Position numbers and translations under genes: made by a program. A model generated the notes under the pieces. The model did no database searches. It saw nothing but the letters and a program-made list of their open reading frames with translations, and was not told the origin of the DNA. Of a stretch of DNA of 64,000 nucleotides, positions 27,138 through 36,241 are shown piece after piece (the stretch's first letter is position 1; each line of letters begins with the position of its first letter). The stretch spans positions 57,912 to 121,911 of the forward strand of contig NZ_JAMXXN010000009.1 of assembly GCF_024129435.1 (NCBI RefSeq). The letters are read 5' to 3'. This DNA comes from Acinetobacter lwoffii (GTDB taxonomy: Bacteria > Pseudomonadota > Gammaproteobacteria > Pseudomonadales > Moraxellaceae).

Positions 27138-28508
27138 ATGTCTGATTTTAATCAATCTCCTCCTTCTAAAGATCAACTTGACCTGGTATACGGTCTGGAA
27201 GATCGACCAAAACCACTGATTGCTTTTTTAGCTGCATTCCAGCATTTATTAGCTATTATTGTCCCGATTGTGACACCTGGCCTGCTGATTTGTCTGGCGC
27301 TTGGTGTTTCCAAAGAAGACACCAACATGATTTTGTCCATGTCCCTGGTGATCTCGGGCATCGCGACTTTTTTACAGTCTAAAAAAGTGGGGCCATTTGG
27401 TGCCGGTCTGCTGATCGTTCAGGGAACCAGCTTTAACTTCATCGGTCCAATTATTGGTATTGGTTCAGCCATGGTGGCTGCAGGTACACCTGTAGAATCA
27501 GTCATGGCTTCTATTTTTGGTGTGGTGATTGCAGGTGCATTTATTGAAATGGGCGTGTCACAAATTCTGCCTTGGATCAAAAAACTGATTACCCCTTTGG
27601 TCACCGGGATTGTGGTGCTGCTGATTGGTTTAACCTTAATTAAAGAAGGTTTAATCAGTATGGGCGGTGGTTATCAGGCCATGAGCGATAAAACTTTTGC
27701 CAATGCTGACAACCTGATCATGTCTTGTACCGTCTTGGCGTTGATTATTATCCTGAACCGCATCCGGATTACCTGGATAAAAAGCTCTGCCATTTTAATC
27801 GCCTTGATCTGTGGTTATGTTCTGGCAGGCTTTATGGGGCATCTGGATTTCTCTGGTCTAAAAGATGCACCTCTGGTACAGATTCCAACCCCAATGCATT
27901 TCGGTTTAAGCTTCTCCTGGAGCCTGTTTATTCCGATGGCATTCATTTACCTGGTGACGTCTTTAGAAGCGATTGGTGATATCACTGCGACTTCAAAGCT
28001 TTCCAACCAGCCAGTTGATGGTCCAAAATGGATGAAGCGCATTAAAGGTGGTGTACTGGTGAATGGCGCGAATTCATTCCTTGCCGGTATTTTTAACACC
28101 TTCCCAAGTTCGGTATTTGCACAGAACAATGGTGTGATTCAGCTAACAGGTGTAGCGAGCCGTTATGTCGGCATCTGGATTGCTGCTTTGCTGGTTATTC
28201 TTGGTTTGCTGCCTGCAGTTGCTGGTATTATTCAGGCCGTTCCACAAGCGGTACTGGGTGGTGCAGTGATGGTGATGTTTGGTGCAGTCGCAGCATCTGG
28301 TATTAACATTCTGTCTGGTGTCCATCTGGACCGTCGTGCCCTGCTGATTATTGCGATTTCACTGGCGCTGGGTTTAGGTGTTGCACAAGTTCCACAAATT
28401 CTTGAGCATCTTCCTGAGTTATTCCGTAATATCTTTAGCTCAGGCGTTGCTACTGGTGGTATCGCTGCCCTTATTCTGAATGTAGTACTTCCTGAAACAA
28501 AGAAGTAA
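27138..28508 (+). CDS. NCS2 family purine permease (xanthine/uracil type)
   Basis: 456 residues, about 12-14 membrane segments. The conserved QHLLAIIVPIVTPGL, the motif SLEAIGDITATSKL and QNNGVIQLTGVASRYVG place it in the NCS2 (nucleobase:cation symporter 2) family, closest in pattern to XanP/XanQ xanthine permeases. It would import xanthine or a related purine with protons across the inner membrane. Specificity within xanthine/urate is not safe to assign. ATG at 27138. rsmC follows after a hairpin. Confidence 0.88.
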   Translation: MSDFNQSPPSKDQLDLVYGLEDRPKPLIAFLAAFQHLLAIIVPIVTPGLLICLALGVSKEDTNMILSMSLVISGIATFLQSKKVGPFGAGLLIVQGTSFNFIGPIIGIGSAMVAAGTPVESVMASIFGVVIAGAFIEMGVSQILPWIKKLITPLVTGIVVLLIGLTLIKEGLISMGGGYQAMSDKTFANADNLIMSCTVLALIIILNRIRITWIKSSAILIALICGYVLAGFMGHLDFSGLKDAPLVQIPTPMHFGLSFSWSLFIPMAFIYLVTSLEAIGDITATSKLSNQPVDGPKWMKRIKGGVLVNGANSFLAGIFNTFPSSVFAQNNGVIQLTGVASRYVGIWIAALLVILGLLPAVAGIIQAVPQAVLGGAVMVMFGAVAASGINILSGVHLDRRALLIIAISLALGLGVAQVPQILEHLPELFRNIFSSGVATGGIAALILNVVLPETKK

Positions 28509-28518
28509 TTTCATGTCC

Positions 28519-28557
28519 AAAGAACACTGTCTAGGTCAGACTTAGGCAGTGTTCTTT
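28519..28557 (+). terminator. Inverted repeat between the permease and rsmC
   Basis: AAAGAACACTG/CAGTGTTCTTT with a 17-nt loop, only 17 bases before rsmC. The trailing T-run is short, so it may be a weak terminator or attenuator. Confidence 0.5.
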
Positions 28558-28574
28558 ATATTGGAGAGATACCT

Positions 28575-29609
28575 ATGGATCCTAAAAGCGAAGTTTTATT
28601 AAGACAATATGATTTTTTGTCGGGTCGCATCCTACTGATTAATGCACCGACAGATGATCTACTCGCTGAATTCGATGCCTCTATCAATCCCGCTGTCTGG
28701 ACATGGAATTTTAACGATTTTCAATATTTCCAGTCACAACAAGCAGATGTGCATTTTGGTGCGGAGATGCCTGAAGCTGAGTTTGATCAGGCGGTTATTT
28801 TTGTACCCAAGTCTAAAGAACTGCTGAATTATTTACTGCACACCGTGGCAGCGCAGCTTAAACCGGGCAGCAGTATTTTCCTGGTCGGTGAAAAGAAAGG
28901 TGGGATAGAACGCGCAGCCAAACAGTTGCAGCCTTTTGGTAAAACACTCAAACTTGACAGCGCACGTCATTGCCAGCTTTGGCAATTGGTTCTAGACCAT
29001 ACGGTCGAGAAAAAAGCACTTGCAGACTGGGCACAGCGTTATACCGTATCGACACCAAATGGCGACCTGAATATTTGTGCACTTCCAGGCGTCTTTAGTC
29101 AAAACCGTTTGGATGTAGGAACTGCCACCCTATTACCTTATTTGTCACAAGTTACTTCAGGTAAGATTGCCGACTTTGGTTGTGGCGCAGGTGTAATTAG
29201 TGCGTATCTGGCAAAGTTGAATCCGAAAAACCGGATTTTTGCCATGGATGTTGATGCCTTTGCACTGGCTTCTACACAAATGACATTTGAAGAAAATCAG
29301 CTCACCCCTGAACAGATTGAAATCAAAGCGGTTACTGGGATTGAGGATGCACCCTTGTTCCTACATGCTATTGTCAGTAATCCGCCTTTTCATATGGGAA
29401 TCGAGACCGATTACACAGCAAGCGAAACCTTGTGTAAAACCTCACGTCGTCATTTAAAATCGGGCGGCGAGCTTTGGATCGTGGCCAACCGTTTCTTGAA
29501 CTACCCGACCCTGATTGAACAAAACTTTGGTCGCTGCACAGTAAAAGCGGATCAACAAGGCTTTAAAGTGCTCTTCGCCAGCACTCAAAAAAATGTTAAG
29601 GAATCATGA
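28575..29609 (+). CDS. rsmC: 16S rRNA (guanine(1207)-N2)-methyltransferase
   Basis: 344 residues with the RsmC two-domain layout: a degenerate N-terminal methyltransferase-like half and an active C-terminal half with the SAM loop [10 protein letters not shown] (near residue 200) and the catalytic NPPF motif at 269-272 ([12 protein letters not shown]). RsmC methylates N2 of G1207 in helix 34 of 16S rRNA, using 30S subunits as substrate. ATG at 28575 with GGAGAG upstream. It overlaps lysP by four bases (ATGA). Confidence 0.9.
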   Translation: MDPKSEVLLRQYDFLSGRILLINAPTDDLLAEFDASINPAVWTWNFNDFQYFQSQQADVHFGAEMPEAEFDQAVIFVPKSKELLNYLLHTVAAQLKPGSSIFLVGEKKGGIERAAKQLQPFGKTLKLDSARHCQLWQLVLDHTVEKKALADWAQRYTVSTPNGDLNICALPGVFSQNRLDVGTATLLPYLSQVTSGKIADFGCGAGVISAYLAKLNPKNRIFAMDVDAFALASTQMTFEENQLTPEQIEIKAVTGIEDAPLFLHAIVSNPPFHMGIETDYTASETLCKTSRRHLKSGGELWIVANRFLNYPTLIEQNFGRCTVKADQQGFKVLFASTQKNVKES

Positions 29610-31072
29610 TGAGCGAAACGCAAAACACGATGCAGCTGCAGCGTAAGCTGGGTGCTCGTCATCTGAATATGATCGCCATTGGCGGATCAATTGGTACAGG
29701 TCTATTCCTGGCCTCAGGGGCGACCATTGCCAATGCTGGACCAGGCGGTGCACTACTTGCATATGTACTGATTGGGATCATGATTTATTTCCTGATGACC
29801 AGCTTGGGTGAACTTGCCACGCACAATCCGACCTCAGGTGCATTTTTCACTTACGGCACCAAATATGTCGAAGGTGGTTTTGGTTTCGCTTTAGGTTGGA
29901 ACTACTGGTACAACTGGGCTATTACCGTGGCTTTTGAGCTGGTTGCTGTTCAGTTCATTATGAAATTCTGGTTTCCAGATATTCCGGGCGTGTACTGGAG
30001 CGCCATTTTCCTTGCTATTATTTTCGGGATTAATGCACTGACGGTAAAAGGCTTTGGCGAATCTGAGTTTTTCTTTTCTCTGGTGAAAGTTCTCGCAATC
30101 ATTGCCTTTATCATCATCGGAATCTGGATGATCGTGAAGATCATGCTCACCCCGGGTGCAGAAGCATTTGCCAACTGGAGCATTGGTGATGCACCCTTTG
30201 TCGGTGGTTTCCAGGCATTAATTGGCGTGGCCATGATTGCCGGATTCTCTTTCCAGGGTACCGAAATGGTCGGTGTCGCGGCAGGTGAATCGAAAGATCC
30301 AAAGAAAACCATTCCGGTCGCTATCAAACAGATTTTCTGGCGTATCCTGTTGTTTTATATCGTGTGTATTTTCATTATCGGCACCTTGATTGCCTATAAT
30401 GACCCACGTTTATTACAGGCCGCTGCAACAGATAATATTGCGCTTTCGCCATTTACCCTACTCTATGAAAAAGCCGGTTTTGCCTTTGCCGCCAGTATTA
30501 TGAATGCGGTGATCTTGACCGCTATTCTATCTGCAGGTAACTCGGGCATGTATTCATCTACCCGTATGTTGTTTGATATGGCGCGTAAAGGCAGTGCACC
30601 TAAAATGTTTGCGCGTCTGGACCCGCGTGGTGTGCCGATGAATGCACTCTATGCCACTACGGCGATCGCAGCTCTGTGCTTTCTGACCACTTTCTTTGGT
30701 GAACAGGAAGTCTTTAACTGGCTGCTAAACATGTCAGGGATGTGTGGCTTTATTGTCTGGCTCGGGATTGCCATTTCACATTACCGTTTCCGTAAAGGGT
30801 ATCTGGCACAAGGATATAAACTGGAAGATCTGGCTTATCGCGCTAAATTCTTTCCTTTCGCCCCTTGGTTTGCGTTTATCCTGTGTGCGATTGTCGTCCT
30901 TGGACAGAACTATCAGGATGTTTTGGCCGGTCAATGGATGGGTGTGCTATCGACTTATATCAGTATTCCGCTATTCCTGGCCATCTGGTTCGGCTACAAA
31001 TGGAAGAAAAAAACCAAACTGGTCTCTTATCAAGAGATGGATGTGCAGCCGATGAAACTTGATCAGGAATAA
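29606..31072 (+). CDS. lysP: Lysine-specific permease (APC family)
   Basis: 488 residues and about 12 membrane segments. The strings [67 protein letters not shown] and [16 protein letters not shown] match E. coli LysP almost phrase by phrase. LysP imports L-lysine with protons; in E. coli it also controls the sensor CadC, for which there is no counterpart here. The start overlaps rsmC, so the two are co-translated. A strong terminator follows. Confidence 0.88.
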   Translation: MMSETQNTMQLQRKLGARHLNMIAIGGSIGTGLFLASGATIANAGPGGALLAYVLIGIMIYFLMTSLGELATHNPTSGAFFTYGTKYVEGGFGFALGWNYWYNWAITVAFELVAVQFIMKFWFPDIPGVYWSAIFLAIIFGINALTVKGFGESEFFFSLVKVLAIIAFIIIGIWMIVKIMLTPGAEAFANWSIGDAPFVGGFQALIGVAMIAGFSFQGTEMVGVAAGESKDPKKTIPVAIKQIFWRILLFYIVCIFIIGTLIAYNDPRLLQAAATDNIALSPFTLLYEKAGFAFAASIMNAVILTAILSAGNSGMYSSTRMLFDMARKGSAPKMFARLDPRGVPMNALYATTAIAALCFLTTFFGEQEVFNWLLNMSGMCGFIVWLGIAISHYRFRKGYLAQGYKLEDLAYRAKFFPFAPWFAFILCAIVVLGQNYQDVLAGQWMGVLSTYISIPLFLAIWFGYKWKKKTKLVSYQEMDVQPMKLDQE

Positions 31073-31085
31073 AAAATTATTCATT

Positions 31086-31113
31086 AAAAAATCAGCTTAC
31101 GGGCTGATTTTTT
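31086..31113 (+). terminator. lysP terminator
   Basis: AAATCAGC/GCTGATTT stem with T-run. Confidence 0.85.
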
Positions 31114-31123
31114 ATTTCTTGAA

Positions 31124-31675
31124 TTAACTATGACGCATCACGAAATTGCGATCATCAATCACAATCACTTGCTGGCAAATTCCGTCTACCCGACGTTGCT
31201 GCTCAAACACATGCGCCGGCATTGCCTCAAAGCTATCAAAGAAGCTGATTTCATTTTCATCGATTGCATAAACTAATGAATGATTACCCACACCTTCTAG
31301 GGTATCGTAAAATACAATCACAAAACGGCCTGCTTCTACATTTTCCTGAATTTCTGTATAAGACAATGGCTGCTCTGTAACAGGAATATTTAAGCGATGG
31401 GCTTGTTGATAGAAATCGACTTCAATTGGCTGTTTATCTGCATCATGTTCAGTATAAAAATCGACATCCAGACCCAGTGTTTTTAAAGCAACCGCAAGTG
31501 CGATGCTGGAGCTTCCCATTTCAGGGTCATGTTGACAGAGCTGAGTTAAATCAGGAATATTCAAATCAATTCCATAATGATGAAAAATCATCCATATTGC
31601 AAAAATTCCACCATTGGCTTCCAGATTGTGCAAGTCTTCAGGAATTTCGACACTCATATTTTTACTCAACGACAT
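31124..31675 (-). CDS. C39-like peptidase domain lacking the catalytic Cys
   Basis: 183 residues. EANGGIFAIWMIFHHYGIDLN aligns with the start of C39/papain-like domains, where a Cys-Gly pair (as in DCGPA) is expected; here the Cys position is Gly. The later His-Asp part is kept (GVGNHSLVYAIDENEISFFDS). No ABC transporter or double-glycine peptide is nearby. Catalytically dead C39-like domains act as peptide-binding modules, so a binding role is possible. The cytoplasmic location follows from the lack of a signal peptide. The ATG at 31673-31675 has no strong ribosome binding site. Confidence 0.65.
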   Translation of the reverse strand: MSLSKNMSVEIPEDLHNLEANGGIFAIWMIFHHYGIDLNIPDLTQLCQHDPEMGSSSIALAVALKTLGLDVDFYTEHDADKQPIEVDFYQQAHRLNIPVTEQPLSYTEIQENVEAGRFVIVFYDTLEGVGNHSLVYAIDENEISFFDSFEAMPAHVFEQQRRVDGICQQVIVIDDRNFVMRHS

Positions 31676-31710
31676 CTTAACGGGCTAAGTGTAGTCAAAA
31701 TACAGGTATA

Positions 31711-31741
31711 AAAAAAGCGACTCCAAAGAGCCGCCTTTTTT
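31711..31741 (-). terminator. ompA terminator
   Basis: On the minus strand, GCGGCTC/GAGTCGC (one G-U pair) with loop TTTG and a run of T, 21 bases after the ompA stop. Confidence 0.8.
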
Positions 31742-31761
31742 AATCAGTATTCAATAACGAA

Positions 31762-32898
31762 TTATTGAGCTGGTTGTTCTACAACTGGCTGTTCAGCTAA
31801 AACAGTACGGCTACCAGTAATCGTCGCGAATACACGACGGTTCATAGCACGACCTTCTTTAGTGTTGTTGTCAGCAATCGGTTGATCCCAAGCGAAACCT
31901 TGAGTAGACAAACGAGATGCGTCAACGTTGTATTCGTTCACAAGTGAAGATTTAACAGAGTTAGCACGCGCTAGAGATAAACGTTCGTTTAATGCACGTG
32001 GACCAGTGTTATCAGTGTGACCTTCGATGCGAGCAGTAGCGTTTGGATATTCAACTAGCTTCTCAGCAACTTTCGCGATTTCTGGTTTGTATTGATCTTT
32101 GATGTTTGATTTGTTGGTATCAAAGAACACACGAAGTTCCATGTTCAGGTCTTCAGTCAACTCTTGTGGAGCTGGAGCAACTGGCGTTACTGGCTCAACT
32201 GGAGCAACTTCTACCACTGGAGCAGCTGGTTTCAAACGGCCACCTAGAACTACGTTAAGACCAGCAAGTGCTGTATAGTTCCAGAACTGTTCGTCGAAGT
32301 GATAAGTACCACGAGCTTCTGTACGGAGCGCCAATGCATCGTTAATGTGCCAGAATGCACCGATACCTGCATTACCTAGAGTACCTTCTTCAGTGTTACC
32401 ACGGTCAATCGCATTTGCTGCATTTACAGAGTTCTCACGACCTACGCCATCAAATTTGTATTTGTAGTGACCGGCACCTGCTAATAGATAAGGCTTCACT
32501 TTGCTGTCATAGTTGCCAGTGATTAAATCAGAAGTAACATAGAAGTTACCATTGATTTGAGTTGATTTGTACTCAGCACCAGGTAGAACTTGTGTATCAG
32601 GACGTTGTTCACGATTACGCGAACCATTCATTTGGCTAACATCGCCTTTCACTTGGTTATATTCAGCTTCGAAACCTAACCATGGAGTTAGTTCAACACC
32701 AATCGCAGCGCCAACGAACAAGTCGTCTTTCATTTCGCCTTGACCAAGTTTTGAAGATAATAACTGTGATTGACCGTTGTTGTGTTTAGTGTCCTGCCAA
32801 GTATAACCAAGCATTAACGGAGTAACAGTTACGCCTGCATTGGCAGCAGCAAAAGGTGCAGCTACAAGCATAGCTAAAGCAATACGACTCATTTTCAT
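31762..32898 (-). CDS. ompA: OmpA-family outer membrane protein (Omp38-like)
   Basis: 378 residues from the ATG at 32896-32898 behind GGAGG. A signal peptide ending at AANA precedes an eight-strand barrel (residues about 22-220, [13 protein letters not shown] start), a Pro/Val-rich hinge ([17 protein letters not shown]) and the peptidoglycan-binding OmpA domain with [13 protein letters not shown] and [21 protein letters not shown]. It is the Acinetobacter major porin-like OmpA, linking the outer membrane to peptidoglycan. Compared with the A. baumannii protein as I recall it, loop 2 carries extra residues ([15 protein letters not shown]). Gene and domains are intact. Confidence 0.95.
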   Translation of the reverse strand: MKMSRIALAMLVAAPFAAANAGVTVTPLMLGYTWQDTKHNNGQSQLLSSKLGQGEMKDDLFVGAAIGVELTPWLGFEAEYNQVKGDVSQMNGSRNREQRPDTQVLPGAEYKSTQINGNFYVTSDLITGNYDSKVKPYLLAGAGHYKYKFDGVGRENSVNAANAIDRGNTEEGTLGNAGIGAFWHINDALALRTEARGTYHFDEQFWNYTALAGLNVVLGGRLKPAAPVVEVAPVEPVTPVAPAPQELTEDLNMELRVFFDTNKSNIKDQYKPEIAKVAEKLVEYPNATARIEGHTDNTGPRALNERLSLARANSVKSSLVNEYNVDASRLSTQGFAWDQPIADNNTKEGRAMNRRVFATITGSRTVLAEQPVVEQPAQ

Positions 32899-33273
32899 GG
32901 ATTTATCCTCCAGAGATAACAATTGTTGTTCAAGCTCAAGCCCGTAATTAGGCCATCCTGAGATAGGCTTTTTATTACCCCAGTATTATTCTTAAGCTAT
33001 TCACATGGCATCATACAAACACTTTCTTCTTTTTCCAAGTGCTTGATAAATCTAATCAAGTAAATTATTGACAAAATTACTTACAATTTCCGTTGTAATT
33101 CGGTAAATTTTTACTCAATTTTTTATTCTGAATGACCTATTGTGATTGCCAATTATTTTTAACAGCTTTCTTGAAACTTAAGTAAGCACTGATTTACACG
33201 CTCAATAAAGCATAAAAAACGTATAATTAATAACATCTTTATTATAAAAATAATATATAAATCAGGTAACTCT
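32899..33273. other. Divergent intergenic region ompA / pseudopilin
   Basis: It contains the ompA ribosome binding site and its long 5' leader, and the promoter of the pseudopilin gene. AT-rich. No gene is seen; a minus-strand frame over 33159-33413 is antisense to the pilin gene. Confidence 0.45.
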
Positions 33274-33795
33274 ATGTATAAAAAAATAACAAGAGCGTTC
33301 ACTATTGTTGAGTTAATTATCTGTATTGCAATGATCGCAATTCTCGTCAGTATCGCCCTACCGTACTTCCATGAGTATCGATCGAAACAGGAAGCCAAAA
33401 GTATTCCGATCAAATTATCTCAAATTAATCGCTATGCACGCAGCCAGGCTGCAGTGTTTCACCAAAATATTGTGATCTGTCCCAGCCAAGATTCTCTGAG
33501 TTGCCAAGCCAATCAATGGAATAAGAACATGCTGGTTTTCATTGATAACAATAAAAACAGGCAAGTGGATGCAGGCGAACAAATTTTACATATTGATGCA
33601 CTGAACCTCAAATACGGTAACCTAAGTTGGCGAGGAACTTTGAGTTTACCGAGTGTCACTTATCAAGCGCACACTGCCCTGCCGATTGGTTCAAATGGCA
33701 GTTTCTATTATTGTTCTACCCATCTTTCTAGCCAACAGCGTATTGTACTCAGCAAAATGGGCCATATCAGGATTGAAAGTCTCTCATCTTGCTAA
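33274..33795 (+). CDS. FimT/GspH-like type IV pseudopilin
   Basis: 173 residues. The short basic leader MYKKITRA is followed by FTIVELIICIAMIAILVSIALP, the class III prepilin segment with Glu at +5. The residue before the cleavage point is Ala rather than the normal Gly. The C-terminal part, with LSCQANQWNKNMLVFIDNNKN and paired Cys (near SC and YYC), fits the GspH/FimT domain. Such minor pilins start pilus assembly, and FimT-type proteins have been linked to DNA binding in natural transformation. ATG at 33274 with AGG upstream. It stands alone, without the fimU-pilVWXYE cluster. Confidence 0.8.
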   Translation: MYKKITRAFTIVELIICIAMIAILVSIALPYFHEYRSKQEAKSIPIKLSQINRYARSQAAVFHQNIVICPSQDSLSCQANQWNKNMLVFIDNNKNRQVDAGEQILHIDALNLKYGNLSWRGTLSLPSVTYQAHTALPIGSNGSFYYCSTHLSSQQRIVLSKMGHIRIESLSSC

Positions 33796-33906
33796 CAGAA
33801 CTATCCAGTTTATGCTTCGCTGCGATTAAGGCTTCAATCCTGAGTTTTTTTCAATATACTGCTTAAGTTTGAAAAAATTGATTAAAACTCATACGGAGAG
33901 AGAACA

Positions 33907-35082
33907 ATGACTGACATCGTAATTGTCAATGGTGCACGTACAGCCATGGGTGGCTTTCAGGGGAGTCTTGCAAGTGTAACTGCGCCCGAACTAGGTGCGG
34001 TCACCATTAAAGAAGCCATTGCCCGTGCGGATCTGCAACCAGCAGATATTGAAGAAGTCATTATGGGTTGTGTCCTTCCGGCAGGCTTAAAGCAAGGCCC
34101 TGCACGTCAAGCGATGCGTCAAGCTGGTCTTCCAGATTCTACTGGTGCTGTGACCATTAATAAATTATGTGGTTCAGGCATGAAAGCCGTCATGCAAGCG
34201 GCTGACATGATTAAAGCAGGTTCTGCTGATATTGTGGTTGCAGGTGGCATGGAATCCATGACCAATGCTCCTTATGTATTGCCAAAAGCACGTGGCGGTT
34301 TCCGTATGGGTCACGGTGAAATCAAGGACCATATGTTTCTGGATGGCTTGGAAGATGCTGAAACAGGTCGCTTGATGGGTTCATTTGCCCAAGATATGGC
34401 AAATACTAAAGGTTATACCCGCGAGCAGATGGATGATTTTGCGATTCGCTCATTAAAGCGTGCGCAAACTGCGGTCAATGAAGGCTACTTTGCTGATGAA
34501 ATCGTGCCTGTAACAGTTAAAACCCGTAAAGGTGATGTAGTCGTTGATAAAGACGAACAGCCGTTCAATGCCAACATCGATAAAATTCCAACTTTGCGTC
34601 CTGCTTTCGCTAAAGACGGTACGATTACGGCGGCTAATGCCAGCTCGATTTCAGATGGTGCATCAGCTTTAGTAATTACCTCGGCTGACAATGCAGCAGC
34701 AAAAGGGTTGAATCCTTTGGCTAAAATTGTTGCCTATGCATCGAATTCGCAACATCCATCTGAATTTACCATTGCTCCAGTCGGTGCAATCCAAAAAGTA
34801 CTGGATAAAACGGGTTGGACCGCTTCTGATGTCGATCTTTGGGAAATCAATGAAGCCTTTGCCATGGTCACCATGTGTCCAATCGATGAGTTCAAGCTGG
34901 ATCCTGAAAAAGTCAACATTAACGGTGGTGCATGTGCACTCGGTCATCCTGTGGGTTCAACCGGTTCACGTATTATCCTGACTTTGATTCATGCACTAAA
35001 ACGTACCGGTGGAAAAAAAGGGATTGCAGCCCTGTGTATTGGTGGTGGTGAAGCGACAGCTGTGGCGATTGAATTACTTTAA
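33907..35082 (+). CDS. Acetyl-CoA C-acetyltransferase (thiolase)
   Basis: 391 residues. The nucleophile is Cys88 (NKLCGSGMKAV), and His347 (GHPVGSTG) and Cys377 (CIGGGEA) complete the active site. NEAFAMV is also conserved. The length and the biosynthetic-type GGMESMTNAPY point to AtoB/PhaA-like acetoacetyl-CoA thiolases, which condense or cleave acetyl-CoA units in the cytoplasm. No ketone-body or PHA gene is adjacent. ATG at 33907 with GGAGAG upstream. A second thiolase lies at 40675. Confidence 0.9.
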   Translation: MTDIVIVNGARTAMGGFQGSLASVTAPELGAVTIKEAIARADLQPADIEEVIMGCVLPAGLKQGPARQAMRQAGLPDSTGAVTINKLCGSGMKAVMQAADMIKAGSADIVVAGGMESMTNAPYVLPKARGGFRMGHGEIKDHMFLDGLEDAETGRLMGSFAQDMANTKGYTREQMDDFAIRSLKRAQTAVNEGYFADEIVPVTVKTRKGDVVVDKDEQPFNANIDKIPTLRPAFAKDGTITAANASSISDGASALVITSADNAAAKGLNPLAKIVAYASNSQHPSEFTIAPVGAIQKVLDKTGWTASDVDLWEINEAFAMVTMCPIDEFKLDPEKVNINGGACALGHPVGSTGSRIILTLIHALKRTGGKKGIAALCIGGGEATAVAIELL

Positions 35083-35087
35083 CCTAT

Positions 35088-35124
35088 TCTCTCACCCCAT
35101 CCCTCGCCTATAGGGAGAGGGAGT
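35088..35124. repeat. Intergenic hairpin repeat, copy C
   Basis: CTCTCACCCCATCCC...GGGAGAGGGAG directly after the thiolase stop. Related in design to copies at 11735 and 24432. Confidence 0.5.
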
Positions 35125-35241
35125 TAAAAATCCTCCTGATCTGGAGGATTTTTTTCGCTTACATTTTGATAAAGCTTGCTCGCGCAAAATACCGCAAAGT
35201 GGCGTAGATTAAAGCAAGCAAAATAAAAAGGGAGTTCTCCC

Positions 35242-35691
35242 ATGCAACTGAATCATTACCTCAATTTCCAAGGTCAGGCTGAAGCAGCCTTTAACTTTTA
35301 TAAATTAGTTTTTGGAAGCGAATTTTCAAGTCTGAGTCGTTATGGTGAAATGCCAACTGAAGAAGGTGTCACACTCTCGGAAGCGGATCAAAATAAAATC
35401 CTGCATATCTCACTTCCCATTAACGAATTTACAGAACTGATGGCATCCGATACGAATGATCAATTTTGTGCACAAAACAATACCGTTTTCACTCAAGGTA
35501 ATAACCACTATATTTCCATTAACTTAGATGCCAGCGAACAAGCTGAAGCACAACGACTCTTTGATGCTTTATCGGTGAATGGTCAAATTGAGATGCCGCT
35601 AGAAAAGACCTTTTGGGGCGCACTTTATGCTGCCTTTAGCGATCAGTTTGGAATTCACTGGATGATCAACTGTCAACTTGAAGAAAATTAA
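35242..35691 (+). CDS. VOC family protein (PhnB-like)
   Basis: 149 residues. LNHYLNFQGQAEAAFNFYKLVFG is the standard opening of PhnB-like vicinal-oxygen-chelate proteins, with NHYISINLDASEQAEAQRLFDAL and FWGALYAAFSDQFGIHWMINC in the second half. VOC domains use paired beta-alpha-beta-beta-beta units to bind metal or antibiotics. The reaction is unknown. ATG at 35242 with GGGAG upstream. It converges on the DUF934 gene at a shared terminator. Confidence 0.88.
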   Translation: MQLNHYLNFQGQAEAAFNFYKLVFGSEFSSLSRYGEMPTEEGVTLSEADQNKILHISLPINEFTELMASDTNDQFCAQNNTVFTQGNNHYISINLDASEQAEAQRLFDALSVNGQIEMPLEKTFWGALYAAFSDQFGIHWMINCQLEEN

Positions 35692-35709
35692 AGGTTTTTA
35701 TCAAGATAT

Positions 35710-35736
35710 AAAAAGCCGGAATCAATCCGGCTTTTT
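35710..35736. terminator. Bidirectional terminator
   Basis: AAAAAGCCGGA/TCCGGCTTTTT stem with loop ATCAA, between converging genes ending at 35691 and 35756. Confidence 0.88.
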
Positions 35737-35755
35737 GACAGTAACTTAATTTAAA

Positions 35756-36241
35756 TTATGCACCTGTTTGATAATGTGCCTGTGCAACCGCAGTCGATGC
35801 CTGATACGGATTTCTGAAATCATTCAAACCAGCAGCAGCTTCCTGAATATCCTTACCTTCTTTAATCACAAAAGTATCGAAACCAGAACGCTTCATGTAA
35901 TTCAGTACATCTTTGAATACATCTCCAGTAGCACGCAATTCGCCCTGGAAACCCTGACGGCGAAGAAGTGCTGCAAATGAATAACCACGGCCATCATTAA
36001 AACCGGCAAACTCAATAAAGATTGCATCGAGCTGATCGAGCGGAAAATCATTGGTTTCAGGCGAAGCATCTACAGTTAAGTACAATGCTTTTTTGCCTGT
36101 CACATTGGTAATTTGATCTAACTGTTCAACAGTTAATACCACATCACCCTGAGGCAAAACACCATCTTCACCCATCAATTGATAGGTATTGTCTGCAATC
36201 GTGCCATCTTTAGAGAGTACTTGAAGTGCGGTATTAAGCAT
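35756..36241 (-). CDS. DUF934 protein, sulfite reductase partner
   Basis: 161 residues from the ATG at 36239-36241. IFIEFAGFNDGRGYSFAALLRRQGFQGELRATGDVFKDVL is the core of DUF934 (CysH-adjacent family). Its start overlaps the cysI stop by 8 bases, so the two are coupled. In many proteobacteria DUF934 follows one-piece sulfite reductase genes, and it is thought to supply or assist electron transfer to CysI; this is inferred from context rather than shown. A longer frame upstream lies inside cysI and is discarded. Confidence 0.85.
   Translation of the reverse strand: MLNTALQVLSKDGTIADNTYQLMGEDGVLPQGDVVLTVEQLDQITNVTGKKALYLTVDASPETNDFPLDQLDAIFIEFAGFNDGRGYSFAALLRRQGFQGELRATGDVFKDVLNYMKRSGFDTFVIKEGKDIQEAAAGLNDFRNPYQASTAVAQAHYQTGA

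Noticed and set aside
33159..33413. Leftward hydrophobic frame of 84 codons
   Set aside because: Antisense to the pseudopilin start; hydrophobicity arises from the pilin helix read in reverse.
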